DNA from: Periconia sp. R9002
Lineage: Eukaryota; Ascomycota; Dothideomycetes; Pleosporales; Periconiaceae
Reading direction: 5' to 3'
NCBI GenBank assembly: GCA_023627715.1
Contig: JAMAHW010000019.1
Location: 355,994 to 419,993 of the forward strand
DNA length: 64,000 nt
How positions within the stretch are numbered: position 1 is the first letter of the stretch; each line of letters starts with the position of its first letter. This document shows, piece after piece, positions 12,343 through 23,576 of the stretch. Below the pieces are notes generated by a model. The model was not told the origin of the DNA, did not search any database, and saw only the letters and a program-made list of their open reading frames with translations. The position numbers were made by a program, and so were the translations under genes.

Positions 12343-13271
12343 AGAAGGGAGGAGAAATGAAAGAAATGCAACGTTGGAGTCGAAGGATGACATGTTCGCT
12401 GCAGCCGTGTAATCATCCGCTGCTCGCCATGGTCGAGGGTCAGCGGCGAGCCCGCATTCCAATTTACAGTACAAGCAGGTACGTATTCAGTCTCTGTCTG
12501 TCCGTCCGTAGTGCCTCCGTCGGCCATGAAACACTGTCAGCGTCTTTTCCCAGCCTCTACCTATTCCAAGCTCCCTTCCCCACCAGTCGCGCTCCTCACA
12601 GCCACTGCCCAATCTCCTGTGCCGTCCGAAGTGTTATTAGTCGACGAACCCATCGCAAGTAATTAGACGATCCGCCTGTGTCCCTCTTGGGCGTTAGCAT
12701 GACAAGTTAGTCGATATGCTCATCGAGTTATTTCCGCAAGGAACGAAGCTGCAATCCAAAAGCAGCAAGCCGTGGCAGGCGCGCCAGGGGTCAAGATATC
12801 ATATGCACCTTGACGCAGGGGCGGCAGCCGGCGAACGCTTCAGCGACCACTAACGAACGCCCATTTGGACTGACTTGCTCGCCTTATCCACTAAGCGGAA
12901 AGGCCTCTGGATGTGGTGCATGCGCATAAAGATGAGAAGAGTCTACTACCTAGCTGTCGCAATTTCGCCATGCAATGAATAATGTCCTATTGATGAGTAT
13001 TTCCCTCGGGCATGCTAGGTAGACTAGACCGCCAAATGACCCTGCCAAGACGTGCGGCGCGGAACTACCTATCACCGCACCCGCTAAACCAATTGAGCTA
13101 GGCTTCGATCCAACGACACCGGAGGCTCCATGGCGTAGGCGTTTGGCCATGCATTGATCATGCTGTTGATATGCTCGACATCACTGTTGCAGCCCACGTA
13201 ACAGCCCCGTTTGTCCACCTTACCGTTATTACTGCTACCACCGTCGTAGATTCCCTTGGGCCTCACCAAGA

Positions 13272-14103
13272 ATGGCCTTCCACTCACCGCGCCAATCGCA
13301 GAATCTTTTCCAGTTCAATCCATCCACCCCTCCACCACCCCCACCCAAGCCTTCAGCACACTCCAGCGGTACCGCAACTCCACAGACCGGTCCGCCGCTC
13401 CCTCCCCCACCAGGACAACAATCGCAACCCCACAATCTCCAGCAGTATCCTCCCCCGCAGAATCAGCCTTCGAGTACAGCCTATCCACATGTTCCACTGC
13501 CAGAAAACGGTTGGCTGCCTGATGTCTTGAAAGACAAGACGTACGTCATCGTTGAAACATGGAACTTTCTATCCTGAGCTGAACCATTGCAGGACGGTGC
13601 ACCTGCACCAGGTGTTACAAACTCCCGAGCTGCAGCACGCAATAATCCACAATCCTGAGACGACACACCCCTCATTACCCGCGTCTACCGCCCCTTTGCA
13701 AGCATTGCTCGCTCAGAACATAGCACTAGCCGAATCGCTGAAGCAACTTGAAGCCCATCTACAACACCAGCGCGAGAGCACTCAGTCCCGTTTACTGTCA
13801 CTGCGCGCCCTAGAGAGACAATGGAGGGCAAAGCAAGCCGAACAGGATGAGGCTCTGCGCGAATTCAGCCCGCCGGCCTTGTATCAACGCTTGAGTGCTG
13901 CTGTGGGCGAACAAGAAGCTCTGTGTAGAGGGCTGGAGGAGAGCTTCTTGGAAGGTCAAGATGCTGGTGGAACCGATACTGTTGCAAGTGAACGAGAAGT
14001 TGCAGACTTTGTAAGGAGACTAAGAGAAGGTCGCAAAATTGCCTACTTGCGGGCCGAGCGCAAAGAAAGGTGGGACGAAGGAAGAGTAGGTGGCTGGCGG
14101 TGA
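13272..14103 (+). CDS. vps37: ESCRT-I subunit Vps37 (Mod(r) domain)
   Basis: A component of ESCRT-I, which sorts ubiquitinated membrane proteins into multivesicular bodies. Exons are 13272-13540 and 13593-14103 (259 residues). The intron is GTACGT to TTGCAG, and splicing restores an ACG Thr codon at the junction. The N-terminal about 85 residues are Pro/Gln-rich. The C-terminal half is the alpha-helical Mod(r) region: a LLAQNIALAESLKQLE helix, a hairpin of charged helices, and the terminal basic segment EVADFVRRLREGRKIAYLRAERKERW, shortened here to its core FVRRLREGRKIAYLR. Assignment rests on this helical pattern and the Pro-rich N-terminus, typical of fungal Vps37. Confidence 0.82.
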
Positions 14104-14693
14104 TGCGATCAAACATGATCAGATCACATCTTATATGAAAGCCATACTACTGCTTGCGCTCCGGTAGCCTGCCACCTTCTCGAGAAGTACCATCGGTTGA
14201 GCAAGCCTCGTGGATGGTACGCCGTCACCGCCTTGCAAATGTACTCCACCTACTAGAAGAACTATTGGTCAGGCAGGCGCCGGGGGAGCACCTTGTACAG
14301 CGCACAAGAAAGCTGAGACCACCTGTTCTGTACGGAGAATGATACCGTGATTTCATTCATAGCCAATCTTGCATTTCCTAAGGTCCACCCCTTGAGCAAA
14401 GCAGGACTGCGGATATGCCCTTCGGGATTGGTGGACTGAAACGCTTCGTCACGTTATTGTTTCGATTGCGTATGTAAATGAATTGATTTGGAAAGCCAAT
14501 AACTGTCCATACATATTTCTAGTATTGTACATGATTATATTTCATCAACCATTCCGAGATACCTATATCGATCACATCACCCACCTCCTATCAATCCCAC
14601 GCCTATCATACATTTTCTGACTCCACCCAACTGCCTTCATCGTACGCTTCGATGCCAGACGAGTCACTCCAACAACCTTGACCTCCAACGTCT
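14104..14693. other. Intergenic region between convergent VPS37 and the mitochondrial membrane protein gene
   Basis: About 590 bp between the two stop codons. It would contain both 3'UTRs. No coding or structured feature is supported. Confidence 0.5.
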
Positions 14694-15507
14694 TTATTCC
14701 CAAATGCCAAACCACCTCTTGACTCTCCTCCTCCTTACTCCATTCTCATCAACATAATATCTTGGATCTTCCTGGTATTCCTCGCCCCTTTCCTCAGCCT
14801 CTCTGATCCGTTCGAGACGATACTGTTTCCTCTTCTCAACCTCTTCCTGCTTCTTGAGACGTTTTTCCGCCGTCACCTGGCTTTGGTGCAAAATGTGCAT
14901 CCGGTAAACTTCAACAGACTGGCGGCATGACTGGATCGGATGGCGAAAGAAGTCTTTGCGGCTGGGAAGGAGGTCTGCGTAGATAGTCTTGGCCATAAAG
15001 TCCATATACCAAGCGCCGACAGCAAGGGAGGTCAGAATTCCCTGAGTGATGTGTTAGACAAAAAAACTGACTTGAAAACGTACGCCTCAATGTAAAAAGA
15101 GGAACACTTACCAATGTGATCCACGCATGAATGCCCCTATTATTTAAAAACCAATGCGAAAAAGTCCCCTCTGGACTCATCATATTGGGATATTTCTTCT
15201 TCCGCATCCTCTCTTTATCCTCCTTTGTCAACGGCGGCCCATAGCTTCTCTGTCCCGTCTCACTCCGCGATACCCTCTTGCCGTGCGATGGTGGTCGGTA
15301 TTTGTCAGGCTGGGGTAACACTGGCTGGGCTGCCTGAGCCTGCTGTCTGCGACGGAATTGTTCAGAGAGCGTCTTCGGATTCGATGATGAAGATGCATAG
15401 CGAATGGCCGTTGTGGAAACACCGAGTATGCTTAGTCGTTGGGACGGTCGCAGCGACTGCGGCATGCGAATCATAAGGGCGCGCGGTATTGAACCGAGGA
15501 GGGCCAT
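14694..15507 (-). CDS. Mitochondrial membrane protein, unknown function
   Basis: A 247-residue protein from two exons (15507-15112, 15041-14694) with a phase-0 intron that begins GTAAGT and ends CTCAG. The start is the first ATG (MALLGSIPRAL). The N-terminal about 45 residues are Arg/Ser/Leu-rich without acidic residues, a typical mitochondrial presequence. A basic segment (KEDKERMRKKKYP) is followed by a single predicted transmembrane helix that spans the splice junction (HAWITL-GILTSLAVGAWY, about residues 126-145). A highly charged helical tail (about residues 180-225) and the aromatic C-terminus RWFGIWE follow. A small inner-membrane protein with a soluble charged tail fits respiratory-complex assembly or mitoribosome-anchoring factors, but I recognise no specific family. 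Confidence 0.72.
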
Positions 15508-15840
15508 TTTGTTGTGTGCATTGACACAATGCGGGCGCGAAATCACACGGGTGTTGTCGAGGTAGAAAGGTTGGGCCCGCAGTCTTCAGATGCCAAGGAA
15601 ATCGTCCAAGTTATTCCGCTCCGAGCCGATGCATTCACTCCTCACGTTTTTCTCATGCCCAAGTCTACCATGACTGGCATTGTACAGAACCAAAATACCC
15701 TCTCTAGCATTGAATTTGTAAATTGACTTCTAAAACTCCTGGACGACATTGCTACTCCAAGAAATGATAGACTAACAGTGCGATTCGTCCCCAATAACTA
15801 ATGCGATAAATCGTTTTCCTAATTTAGCGTTTAGGTGACA
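15508..15840. other. Divergent promoter region (mitochondrial membrane protein / methyltransferase)
   Basis: A 333-bp spacer between two divergent start codons. The TTTAGCGTTTAG just before the 15841 ATG could be an acceptor of a 5'UTR intron. Nothing else is evident. Confidence 0.4.
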
Positions 15841-16692
15841 ATGCCGCTGAAACCACCTTCTTTTGACTCTCAGGAATACTGGAACAATCGATTCACTTCA
15901 AATCCAAATCCTTTTGAATGGCTCGGATCAGCCGATGCACTCGACCCATACATCATTACAGCTCTACGAAGCGTGAATGGTTCTAAACCGCAACAGATTC
16001 TCCACATTGGCTCTGGAACATCACTTCTTTCTTACCATTTGCGCAAGCATGTTCAGAATCCTGAGCAAGTACACAATGTGGACTATTCGGAGGTTGCGAT
16101 CGCTATCGGGAAAAACAAGGAGGCAGAATTGTTTAAATCCATCGACGCTGAGCGAGCAAGCTCCTCTACGATGCGCTGGTCGTCTATCAACTTACTTGAT
16201 CGTTCCTCTCTATTGAAAGTCTGCCGACCTTCTGCATACTCCATCGTAGTGGAAAAATCAACTTCCGATTCTATATCCTGCGCGGACGATGTGCATGTCC
16301 CATTGCCGTATCACATAGCCGCTCCATCTAACGCCAGTTCTGTCTCTGAACCGGAACAGGTCTGGAAAGTGGTGCATCCTTTATGCATACTGGCGGTTCA
16401 TTTAGCACTCTTAACGAGACCCGGAGGGCGATGGATCTCCCTGTCATATTCCATGGATCGATATCCATTTCTAGGCACATCTGCATCGGATGCTATTGCT
16501 GATGATTCTGACTTTCCGGATCCAAGTCGCTTGTGGAGACTAGTAGGAAAATATGAAATGGAACCAGAGATTCAGAGAAGTGGGGCGGATACCAGTCAAG
16601 CTCATAGTATACCATTAGCATACGCGCCCAAAGTGTTACATTGGGTTTATGTGCTTGAACGAACGGACATTCAGCTTGATAATCGACCATAG
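15841..16692 (+). CDS. Class I SAM-dependent methyltransferase (METTL13/EEF1A-KMT-like)
   Basis: A single-exon, 283-residue Rossmann-fold methyltransferase, starting at the first ATG (MPLKPPSF). The N-terminal SQEYWNNRF...FEWLGSADAL block resembles the entry segment of METTL12/METTL13-type protein lysine methyltransferases. Motif I is ILHIGSGTSLLSYHLR and the acidic motif is VHNVDYSEVAI. The post-I region SIVVEKSTSDSIS occupies the position of the usual DKGTLD strand with Lys and Asp, as in this family. The C-terminal part (LLTRPGGRWISLSYS, then WVYVLERT) fits strands 5-7. The substrate is likely a protein (translation factor) rather than a small molecule. That is family-level inference and the exact target cannot be read from sequence. 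Confidence 0.75.
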   Translation: MPLKPPSFDSQEYWNNRFTSNPNPFEWLGSADALDPYIITALRSVNGSKPQQILHIGSGTSLLSYHLRKHVQNPEQVHNVDYSEVAIAIGKNKEAELFKSIDAERASSSTMRWSSINLLDRSSLLKVCRPSAYSIVVEKSTSDSISCADDVHVPLPYHIAAPSNASSVSEPEQVWKVVHPLCILAVHLALLTRPGGRWISLSYSMDRYPFLGTSASDAIADDSDFPDPSRLWRLVGKYEMEPEIQRSGADTSQAHSIPLAYAPKVLHWVYVLERTDIQLDNRP

Positions 16693-17051
16693 GCGATCTG
16701 ATATTCACATATACACAAGATACCCGTAATAAAAGTTGTAGAGGATTGCAGAATCTACCTACTCTCGCCTTCAACATATCGAACTAGATGCGTTGAATTT
16801 GGAGGTGGTGAGTGGGTAATAATTGTCGCCTCGTGAGGCCTTTTTTTAGCGCATCTACAATCGACACTAAACTTTTGGTGGCTTGACGATACTTGCCTAA
16901 ATAGGCAGTTTGGATCGTTTTCGGTCATAGCGATCACAATACAACCAACTATGCCGGATAAACCATGGGGTATTAAACATGTATAATGCTCTTCACTACT
17001 CTATTGGAACATCTCGCCCTAAGACTTGCCCAATAATGCTACTTCCAGTCA
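16693..17051. other. Intergenic region between convergent methyltransferase and membrane protein genes
   Basis: A 359-bp spacer between stop codons. It is AT-rich 3' flanking sequence with no supported feature. Confidence 0.45.
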
Positions 17052-19323
17052 TTACGTATAGAACCCCGGTTCCCAACTCCTCCTCGGATCCATTTCACCT
17101 CGTCCAAGGAACACAACATCGACCTGATTGGGTGCGCCGTTTTCTCCTTTTGTGTAGTCATATTTGATCTGCTTCCACCGCAGCTTAGGATGATTCTTGA
17201 TCTCATCACCATTCATGTTCATGCCTTCTCTGCCAATCTTGCTCACGACTGGAGAAAGAAGCATAGCCATCGAAAAGGCCGAGTCGTCCCGAATGATTGA
17301 TTTGTTGGCAAAAGCGAGTATAAAGATCAATGCGGCAAGCTGGAGAAAGCAAATAAACCCCAACAAGCCGAGTATCCAAGGCCAGTCTACTTCGAGTGAC
17401 GAACCTTGAGCAGGTCTAGAGGGTTGTGCGGTCAAATTGTAACGAAGACCATGATCATCGAACGCGGCGATTGCGCCAATCGTAAAACGCGACAATAAAT
17501 CTTCGACTCGGGCTGCGTCGAGCTTCTCATACGGGCTCCAAGTCGTGCCTCTCATGTAGACTTGCGTCTGCCGATCGTTCTTGCTTTTGTTGGCGCCCGT
17601 CCACCCAATAGCACCTGCTGCTAATCGGGCGAAAGCATCACTTCCGTACAGAGCTTCTCTGTCTCGTGGTGAGAGGTTAACGAATTCCTTCGAGTCGCCT
17701 TGGATTTCCGATAACGTGGAATTACCTGATTGGAATTAGAGGAATCAGCGTGTAGTCTTCTCCAATTCACAAAATTATTCCGGGGTAGCATGATCACACA
17801 TATCCAAGTGAAAACTTACAGAAATAGAGGGATGGATCTGCGATATCATCATTGTCATCTTCTAGATAAACAGTCAAGTTCGAGCATCGAGAACCGCAAA
17901 GAGATCGTGTAGATGCACTCCAGGAATACGATCCGGCTTTGCTGACAGGCAAGGGTATGTGGAAATGATGCCCATCATCCTACACTCAACGTTAGCAATC
18001 ATGGTCTAGTAACTCAAACTAACAATTATTGCCCATAGGAACATTTTGACGCTTACAATGGCTTCAAGATAACTATCATTTTTGAGTTGGTTCTGCTTCC
18101 CAATTTTAAGCTCCCTACAAGAAGCTCGTGCTTGAACGCTTCGAGAGGACACTGCGTAGTTCTGAAACTGTCGGTCTGGGTCTCGGTTATAGAAGTTGTA
18201 TTGGTAGCCACCGTCGTCAAGTTTGTAAATCGAAGTTGTCGGATACACCGATGAATCGGTCTGTGGATCGAGGAACCTGTGAATCTGATACGCAGCAGAC
18301 TCCATGCCTCTCGACCAGGCGGCACTGGATTCGGGAGTACAGAGTTAGCCTAATTCATCTTGGGGAGATTCGGTTGGTGATGAAGATCTTAGAAAATCAC
18401 ACATACTCCATTTCTGTTTGATCAGCCCGCCGCCCAGTCCCCGCCGGCTCATCACTCCACGACGTCAGATTCGCGACGGTGACATTTCCATATGTCATCA
18501 GCGCCATGGTTGAAGGTTCTACTGGCCAGAACAAAGAAAGTGTTGCCACCAGGATCTGAGCCCCAACGTTTACCAAAAGCCACAGCAAACAGGCAATCCA
18601 CGTGAGGTTGGTTCCGTCGTTGCGCCCTTCACTGAACCAAGGGAACCTGCGCAAGAATCTGAGCCGACCTCGCGGCCCCAATCCAGGCAAAGATATTATC
18701 ATGAGCTTTGTTACCTTGGTTAAGCTCTCAACCCCCAGAATGAGATCGAAAACCTCGAGAGAAACGTATCTTGTGAGGAGGTACCATCTAAGGATGACCG
18801 CATAAGCTTTGAGTGAGCTTGCTAAGTTCAAACCCAGACACAAGGAGAGTCCTAGCACCAAAGCGTTGAAAACACGCACTTGCGTCTTGTTCATAACATA
18901 TGGCTCTCTGAATCCTTCATACGCTTTGAGCGAGAATCCAATCAGGATGCAGAACCCAACTGTCATGAGAAGGCGGTATGTACCAGTCCGCAGGAGGAGC
19001 ATGCGCGACTCGCGGTGATCGTATCGTTTGGCCGTCGACATTACCGACTTGCTATCGCTATCGCTGGTCGACGCGGCTGGTTGGTAGCTGTATTCGTTCT
19101 GGTATAACGGTGTTGATGCTTGAGTCAGATGGGACTCGTCCATCCGGTGAGTTGAAAGTTCGCCGGCCTCATCATGATTGTTGTTCGAGTCGTGATTGCT
19201 GCTCGGGAGATCGTACGGTTGATCATAGGGACTTTGTGAAGAATTGCTTCTGTCAGGCCGGGATGGTGGGATGTGATTTGCGCTCGTTCCGTCTGGAACG
19301 AGAAGACTTGTACTGCTACTCAT
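17052..19323 (-). CDS. Multi-pass membrane protein of unknown function
   Basis: Four exons (19323-18407, 18324-18057, 17979-17820, 17725-17052) encode 672 residues and every junction phase closes. The first 110 residues are hydrophilic, Ser/Asn/His-rich and cytosol-like. Hydrophobic helices are predicted at about 117-134, 151-171 and 243-266, and a strongly hydrophobic one at about 563-588 (WPWILGLLGFICFLQLAALIF). Between them is an approximately 290-residue region with possible N-glycosylation sites (NVTV, NLTS, NLTV) and several Cys residues, which suggests an extracytoplasmic domain. This arrangement is found in a set of fungus-specific plasma-membrane proteins without assigned function. 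No transporter signature or catalytic motif is visible. Confidence 0.75.
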
Positions 19324-20523
19324 AACAATCTGAAGCGAGCGGCCTTGCCTAAATGACCAAATCCTTTTGGCATGCAGCCTGCAAATGAACGGTCTCGTAA
19401 AGAATAATTCGATTGTAGGTCAAATCTAATGCCAGTTGGACATTGAATGTGAAATATTGTACTCTATTTATTAGAACATCGAAAATACGAAGAATTCATT
19501 CCGAAGAGTACCCAGGTACTTATCTATGTAAACTCGAACACTACAAGCAGGGAGAGACCAATATTACATTCCCTGAACATGTAAAGGAGTGTAAGATTCA
19601 AAGAGAATCGGGTAAGGTGTACCGGCTCGAAGAAGGCCTTGCAGGTCTCAACATGTATTGCAGAAGGCTGAGGAGTTCATGAAACGGTTTCCAAGCCAAT
19701 AAGATGTTTCCTTCTTACACCAACTACCAAGGTGTTCGATCCTAAGACCGGAGGAGAGGACTTCTGTGGCATCTGACCGTTTCGGATTGTATTTGCTCAA
19801 TTGCTGGGGGCCAAAACGCCCCCTGCAGCGAGGCAACTGTTATGGCGGCTCAACTCAAACAAGAAGGTTGTTAATCAGCCCAAGTAAATGTCCAATCACA
19901 TTGTGGAGAATGGTATATTGCAGTAAATTTTCTAGAAACAGGCTGTGAGTTCCATTACGGCGTGAAACAATTTTCTATTACTAACGAGCTTCATTGGAGA
20001 AAGAAGATGCCGGCGGTTGACATAATTGATGTAGATTTAAAGCTAGTATACATCTGCTTAAGTGTACGCGACGTGAACTGTACAACGTCGATGCATTAGC
20101 ACAAGATAAAAGCGCCAAATTGGATTTCCCAGATGTCGAGTATGACAAATATTTCGGTATATACTTACACTTACATACGTACCTATGTAGCTACTCCAAA
20201 CGCTACATCCGTATCAAACATTACGCTTGATGTCGCCGCGCCTCATGTAAAATATTACAATTGTCGATGATAAAGAGAGACTCCGACTGATCGACTGATC
20301 TTTAACCCCGAAGATTCAACCAGCCAGTCATAATTGGCAGCCTAACATGGAGGCGCGGCTCTAAATCCGCGGCCGATCCAGCGTCCAGAGCAAGAAGCTG
20401 ATCACGAGAGGCGGGGTCAGTGAGCCAGTGATACTTTTCATCCATCGACATCCACATCTTTTAGTCTAAGAAAAGCAAACATCATCAATTGAATTTGCCA
20501 CGCAACTGTCCTAGACCTGCAGT
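19324..20523. other. Divergent intergenic region, membrane protein / GST
   Basis: 1.2 kb without a supported gene. The centre (about 19430-20330) is AT-rich and contains a CATACGTACCTATGTAG stretch near 20174. The final 200 bp should be the GST promoter. Confidence 0.45.
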
Positions 20524-21468
20524 ATGCCGAAAGTCGTTCTGTACGATATTCCCTCCAGACCGCCGAAGAAGGCGTGGTCGCTGAATCCGTGGAAAAGTGA
20601 GTTCTGACTATGAAGCAACGGAGTCATTCTTTTTGGTCGGGCAGGCACGATCACATTTAGTCCGAGGTCATTTAGTTATTGATTTGGATTGTATTTCTTG
20701 CTAGAGGCGCGGGAACGGGTGTCGAGGCAGTTAATCCATACTAACATGGACAGTTCGGATGGTCTTGAACTTCAAGGGCATCGATTATGAAACCGAATGG
20801 CTTGAATATCCTCGTATTGCCCCGACTCTCCAAAGCTACGGTCTCCCCCCAAATGACCGAAACGCGCCCGGTATCACTGTCGACTATTCTAGTCCGGCTA
20901 TACGCTACGAGGATGGCACCTACTCTATGGACTCTTGGAAAATTGTCCATGAACTTGAAAAACAATATCCATCACCATCCCTTCATTTAGATGATCCCAT
21001 TGTGCTGAAGATCCGGGACCACGTTGCCCTTATGAGGGCACCATTGGACGCCCACCTCATGCCCAAAATACCACGCAATTTGTTGGGTGAAGACTCCATT
21101 GACTATTTTGAGACCACGAGGGAAAAAAGATTCGGGATGCCGCTGAGCCAGCTTGAAAAGGAGAAGGCGAACGAGGAAGCTTGGGAGAACGCAAAAAAGC
21201 CAGCCGAAGAAGCAGCTGATTTGCTCAAGAAGCATGATGGGCCGTATTTCTTAGGACAGACCGGTTAGTTTCCCCAAGCTGAACAGTGTTTCATCGTCGT
21301 ACGAATATTGATCAGATTGCAGTCACCTACGCCGATTTCATTCTGGTTTCATTTTTGGAATTCCTCAGGAGAGTCGACGAGAAAGTATACAAGAGGTACA
21401 TGGAATTTGATCCAGTGTTCGCAGAATTGTATGGAGCGTCCGAAAAATGGTTGGTGAAGGACGACTGA
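20524..21468 (+). CDS. Glutathione S-transferase, UstS-like family
   Basis: A cytosolic GST-fold protein expected to conjugate glutathione to electrophiles. Exons are 20524-20596, 20754-21263 and 21323-21468 (242 residues). The first exon encodes MPKVVLYDIPSRPPKKAW, a thioredoxin-like beta-alpha start, followed by NPWKIRMVLNFKGIDYETEW, which is typical of fungal UstS-like GSTs. The SPAIRYEDGTYSMDSWKIV block is the cis-Pro/glutathione gamma-glutamyl binding region. The C-terminal all-helical domain ends with TYADFILVSFLEFLRR. The first intron has a CTAAC branch and both introns have good borders. There is no secondary-metabolite cluster next to it, so a detoxification role is more likely than a biosynthetic one. 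Its stop codon lies 31 bp from the stop of the convergent TFB4 gene. Confidence 0.88.
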
Positions 21469-21499
21469 AGGAGGAAGAAGGCTAGGATGGTGTAACTTC

Positions 21500-22747
21500 T
21501 CATGTATGTATGGGGGTTCCCGATCCAACAGGAGTGTTACCTCCCGGTGTACCAGAGTCTGTCCCTTGCCCAGCTCGTTTCTTCTTCTTCTTCTTTTTGG
21601 GAATGAGTGCTGGTGGGTTCATCTGCGCGCTACGTAGCGAAAGATATGAGTTGCAGGTTAGACAAAGATTGCCTGGGAGTTCTGCTGTGCAAAATACTTA
21701 AAAAAGTCAGTTTTATATTGAACATCAAGAGCGGTCAACGATTTGGGGATAGCAAACATACTACTCAAGCACACACTGCAAACATATCCAATGTCGACAA
21801 CTTTGCGGTGGCAGAAGCACGCCGCTCGAAAGTCAACACCGCCCGCACTTGGCATAACCAAATGAGCTCTCGCTGTAGGATCGGGTAGGAAAGCCATCAT
21901 CAGATACTGCAGCAGTCCTTCCGGTTTCTCGGGTTTCATATAGATCCCCCCAGTGGCATCACTTGCCTGCTGTAACAATACCGTGTCCCCAGCGAGCTTC
22001 AGTATATCAATTGGTATCCGCTTTCTTTGCGCCGCGAAGATGCTGTTCATGACAGGAATGTATTGGTTGGCAAGGTCGCCGCTCACGGAGACAATTAGGA
22101 TGCGCGAAGTGAGAGGGACTCGTTGAGCTTTGGTTGTTTCAGAATCTGCAAGCGCCATCATGTCGTCTGCGCGTGATGTGACAGGTGCGTGGAGCAGCGT
22201 TGTCTTTGCTATGAAAGACAGAGCGAGTGAGAGGGCACCGCCGATCATTGTCGTTGGCGTGGAAGCCAAATGATTTTCCTTTGTCTCTTCCATGAGTTTC
22301 GTAAAGCTGTTTAGTATTGCTGTCTCCACGGTGGAAAACGGTCGGTACTTGTTTGGATTGTCGGGAATACTGTGAAGAGCTCGATCAGAGGTCCCACCCA
22401 TCTCAACATCGCCGTTTGTGCTGCCATGATCCTTTTGTGCGGATACTGGATTTGGCGCTGGGTAAAGAAAGCATGCTTTGTGCGAGTGTGCAGCTATTAC
22501 GGCCACACAATTAGCATTGCCAGAAGCAAGGTGCGCGTTCACGAAGACAAGGATATTCGCAAGCGCGGTCGATAGCGGCAGAGATGAAGAAAGATGTGCC
22601 CAGGCATGTGGATTCGTGTCTAGAACAATGGTAAGGAGTGATGGTGGTGGTCCTGCGGTACCGTTAGATATGACATAGTATACTAGCTTGCGTTCATGTA
22701 CCTTCGTCTACTTTTGCATGGCGATCTGTGCCATCAATAGCGTTCAT
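21500..22747 (-). CDS. tfb4: TFIIH core subunit Tfb4 (p34)
   Basis: A subunit of the TFIIH core used in RNA polymerase II initiation and nucleotide-excision repair, partnering Ssl1. Exons are 22747-22702, 22652-21762 and 21696-21500 (377 residues). The 46-nt first exon gives MNAIDGTDRHAKVDEG. The vWA-like domain follows (SLLTIVLDTNPHAW and ILIVSVSGDLANQYIPVMNSIFAAQ). Near the C-terminus is a C4-type zinc-binding region: CFCHRKVVDIGYVCSVCLS in exon 2 continues into FC...CLTCNS in exon 3, so the zinc finger is split by the second intron. The tail is Lys-rich then Gly/Thr/Pro-rich. The first intron is only 49 nt. The assignment is secure from the Tfb4-specific zinc region and vWA motifs. Confidence 0.94.
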
Positions 22748-23576
22748 AGTTGATAAGTAATCTTTCACTCCAAGCTTGCTCAAATACCAAGTCCGCCTCA
22801 AAGAGGTGGTGGCATGCTCTAATAATACTAGAACAATGTTTGGACTTGGGTTGTAGAGCGTGAAGAATGCCCGCGGTTTGAACTGCTCGTGATTGGTTCA
22901 CGTCCATGCGCTAATTATGTAAACACCAGTATCGCTGTCACGTGGTATGTGATATTGATCAATTGATAGATTGGAGCTGTAGTCGGTTCTTTTATTCCTA
23001 TTTTTTCTGGTTCTAACACCCTCCTAATATTAAAGCTAGTATTTTCAATGTGAGAGCCTTCACGCCTGGAGATCAACTTAATCTTACAACATCTCGATGG
23101 GCACATGTGCACTGTTTTAGATATCTCCACGCATTGTATTTGCGCGGATTTGCGTTCAGACTATAGTTGGTTGCGTTCTAATGTTATGTATGCTCATTGA
23201 ATTCACTATCGATGTTTATGGAGCCCGCTTGTCATTTTCCTTCGTGAAAGTTCGCCCGGACATTATTTTCATTTCATTCGCTCTGTGGCTGGATGGATTG
23301 AAGCTTTGAGCCCTGCCATGATGTACAGAAACCCCAACATTCCGAGCAGTCTGATCTAATTAGGGACAGGGTAGACCCAGGGCAAATAGGCTCGCGTATA
23401 ACTTCCTTCCCTATGCGCGACTCTCCTTGTGTAGAAATCAGGAATTGCTCAAAAGGGTACAAACGCAAATAATTTAGAGGGGAAGAAAGTCTCAAAGGGC
23501 TGCGTTCAAGGATAATGAGGAGCATAGATAGGGTGTACGGCAGGGAGCCAAAGTACCGGGGGAAAGCACCATGGCA
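22748..23576. other. Intergenic region between TFB4 promoter and taspase 3' end
   Basis: About 830 bp of AT-rich sequence. It holds the TFB4 promoter (minus-strand gene starting at 22747) and the taspase 3'UTR. No other feature is supported. Confidence 0.45.

Larger units (their letters stand above)
11927..13271. other. Divergent intergenic region, coiled-coil gene / VPS37
   Basis: About 1.3 kb that should contain both promoters. It carries a CCAAT box at 12196-12200, a 15-G homopolymer at 12328-12342, and at about 13030-13110 (minus strand) a sequence faintly resembling a degraded tRNA (see rejected items). No gene is supported. Confidence 0.5.

Noticed and set aside
13030..13110. tRNA-like segment on the minus strand (TAGCTCAATTGG resembles an A box; GTGCGG/CCGCAC hairpin)
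   Set aside because: The T-arm lacks TTCGA, the D-stem does not pair and the acceptor stem cannot close. At best it is a decayed tRNA fragment.
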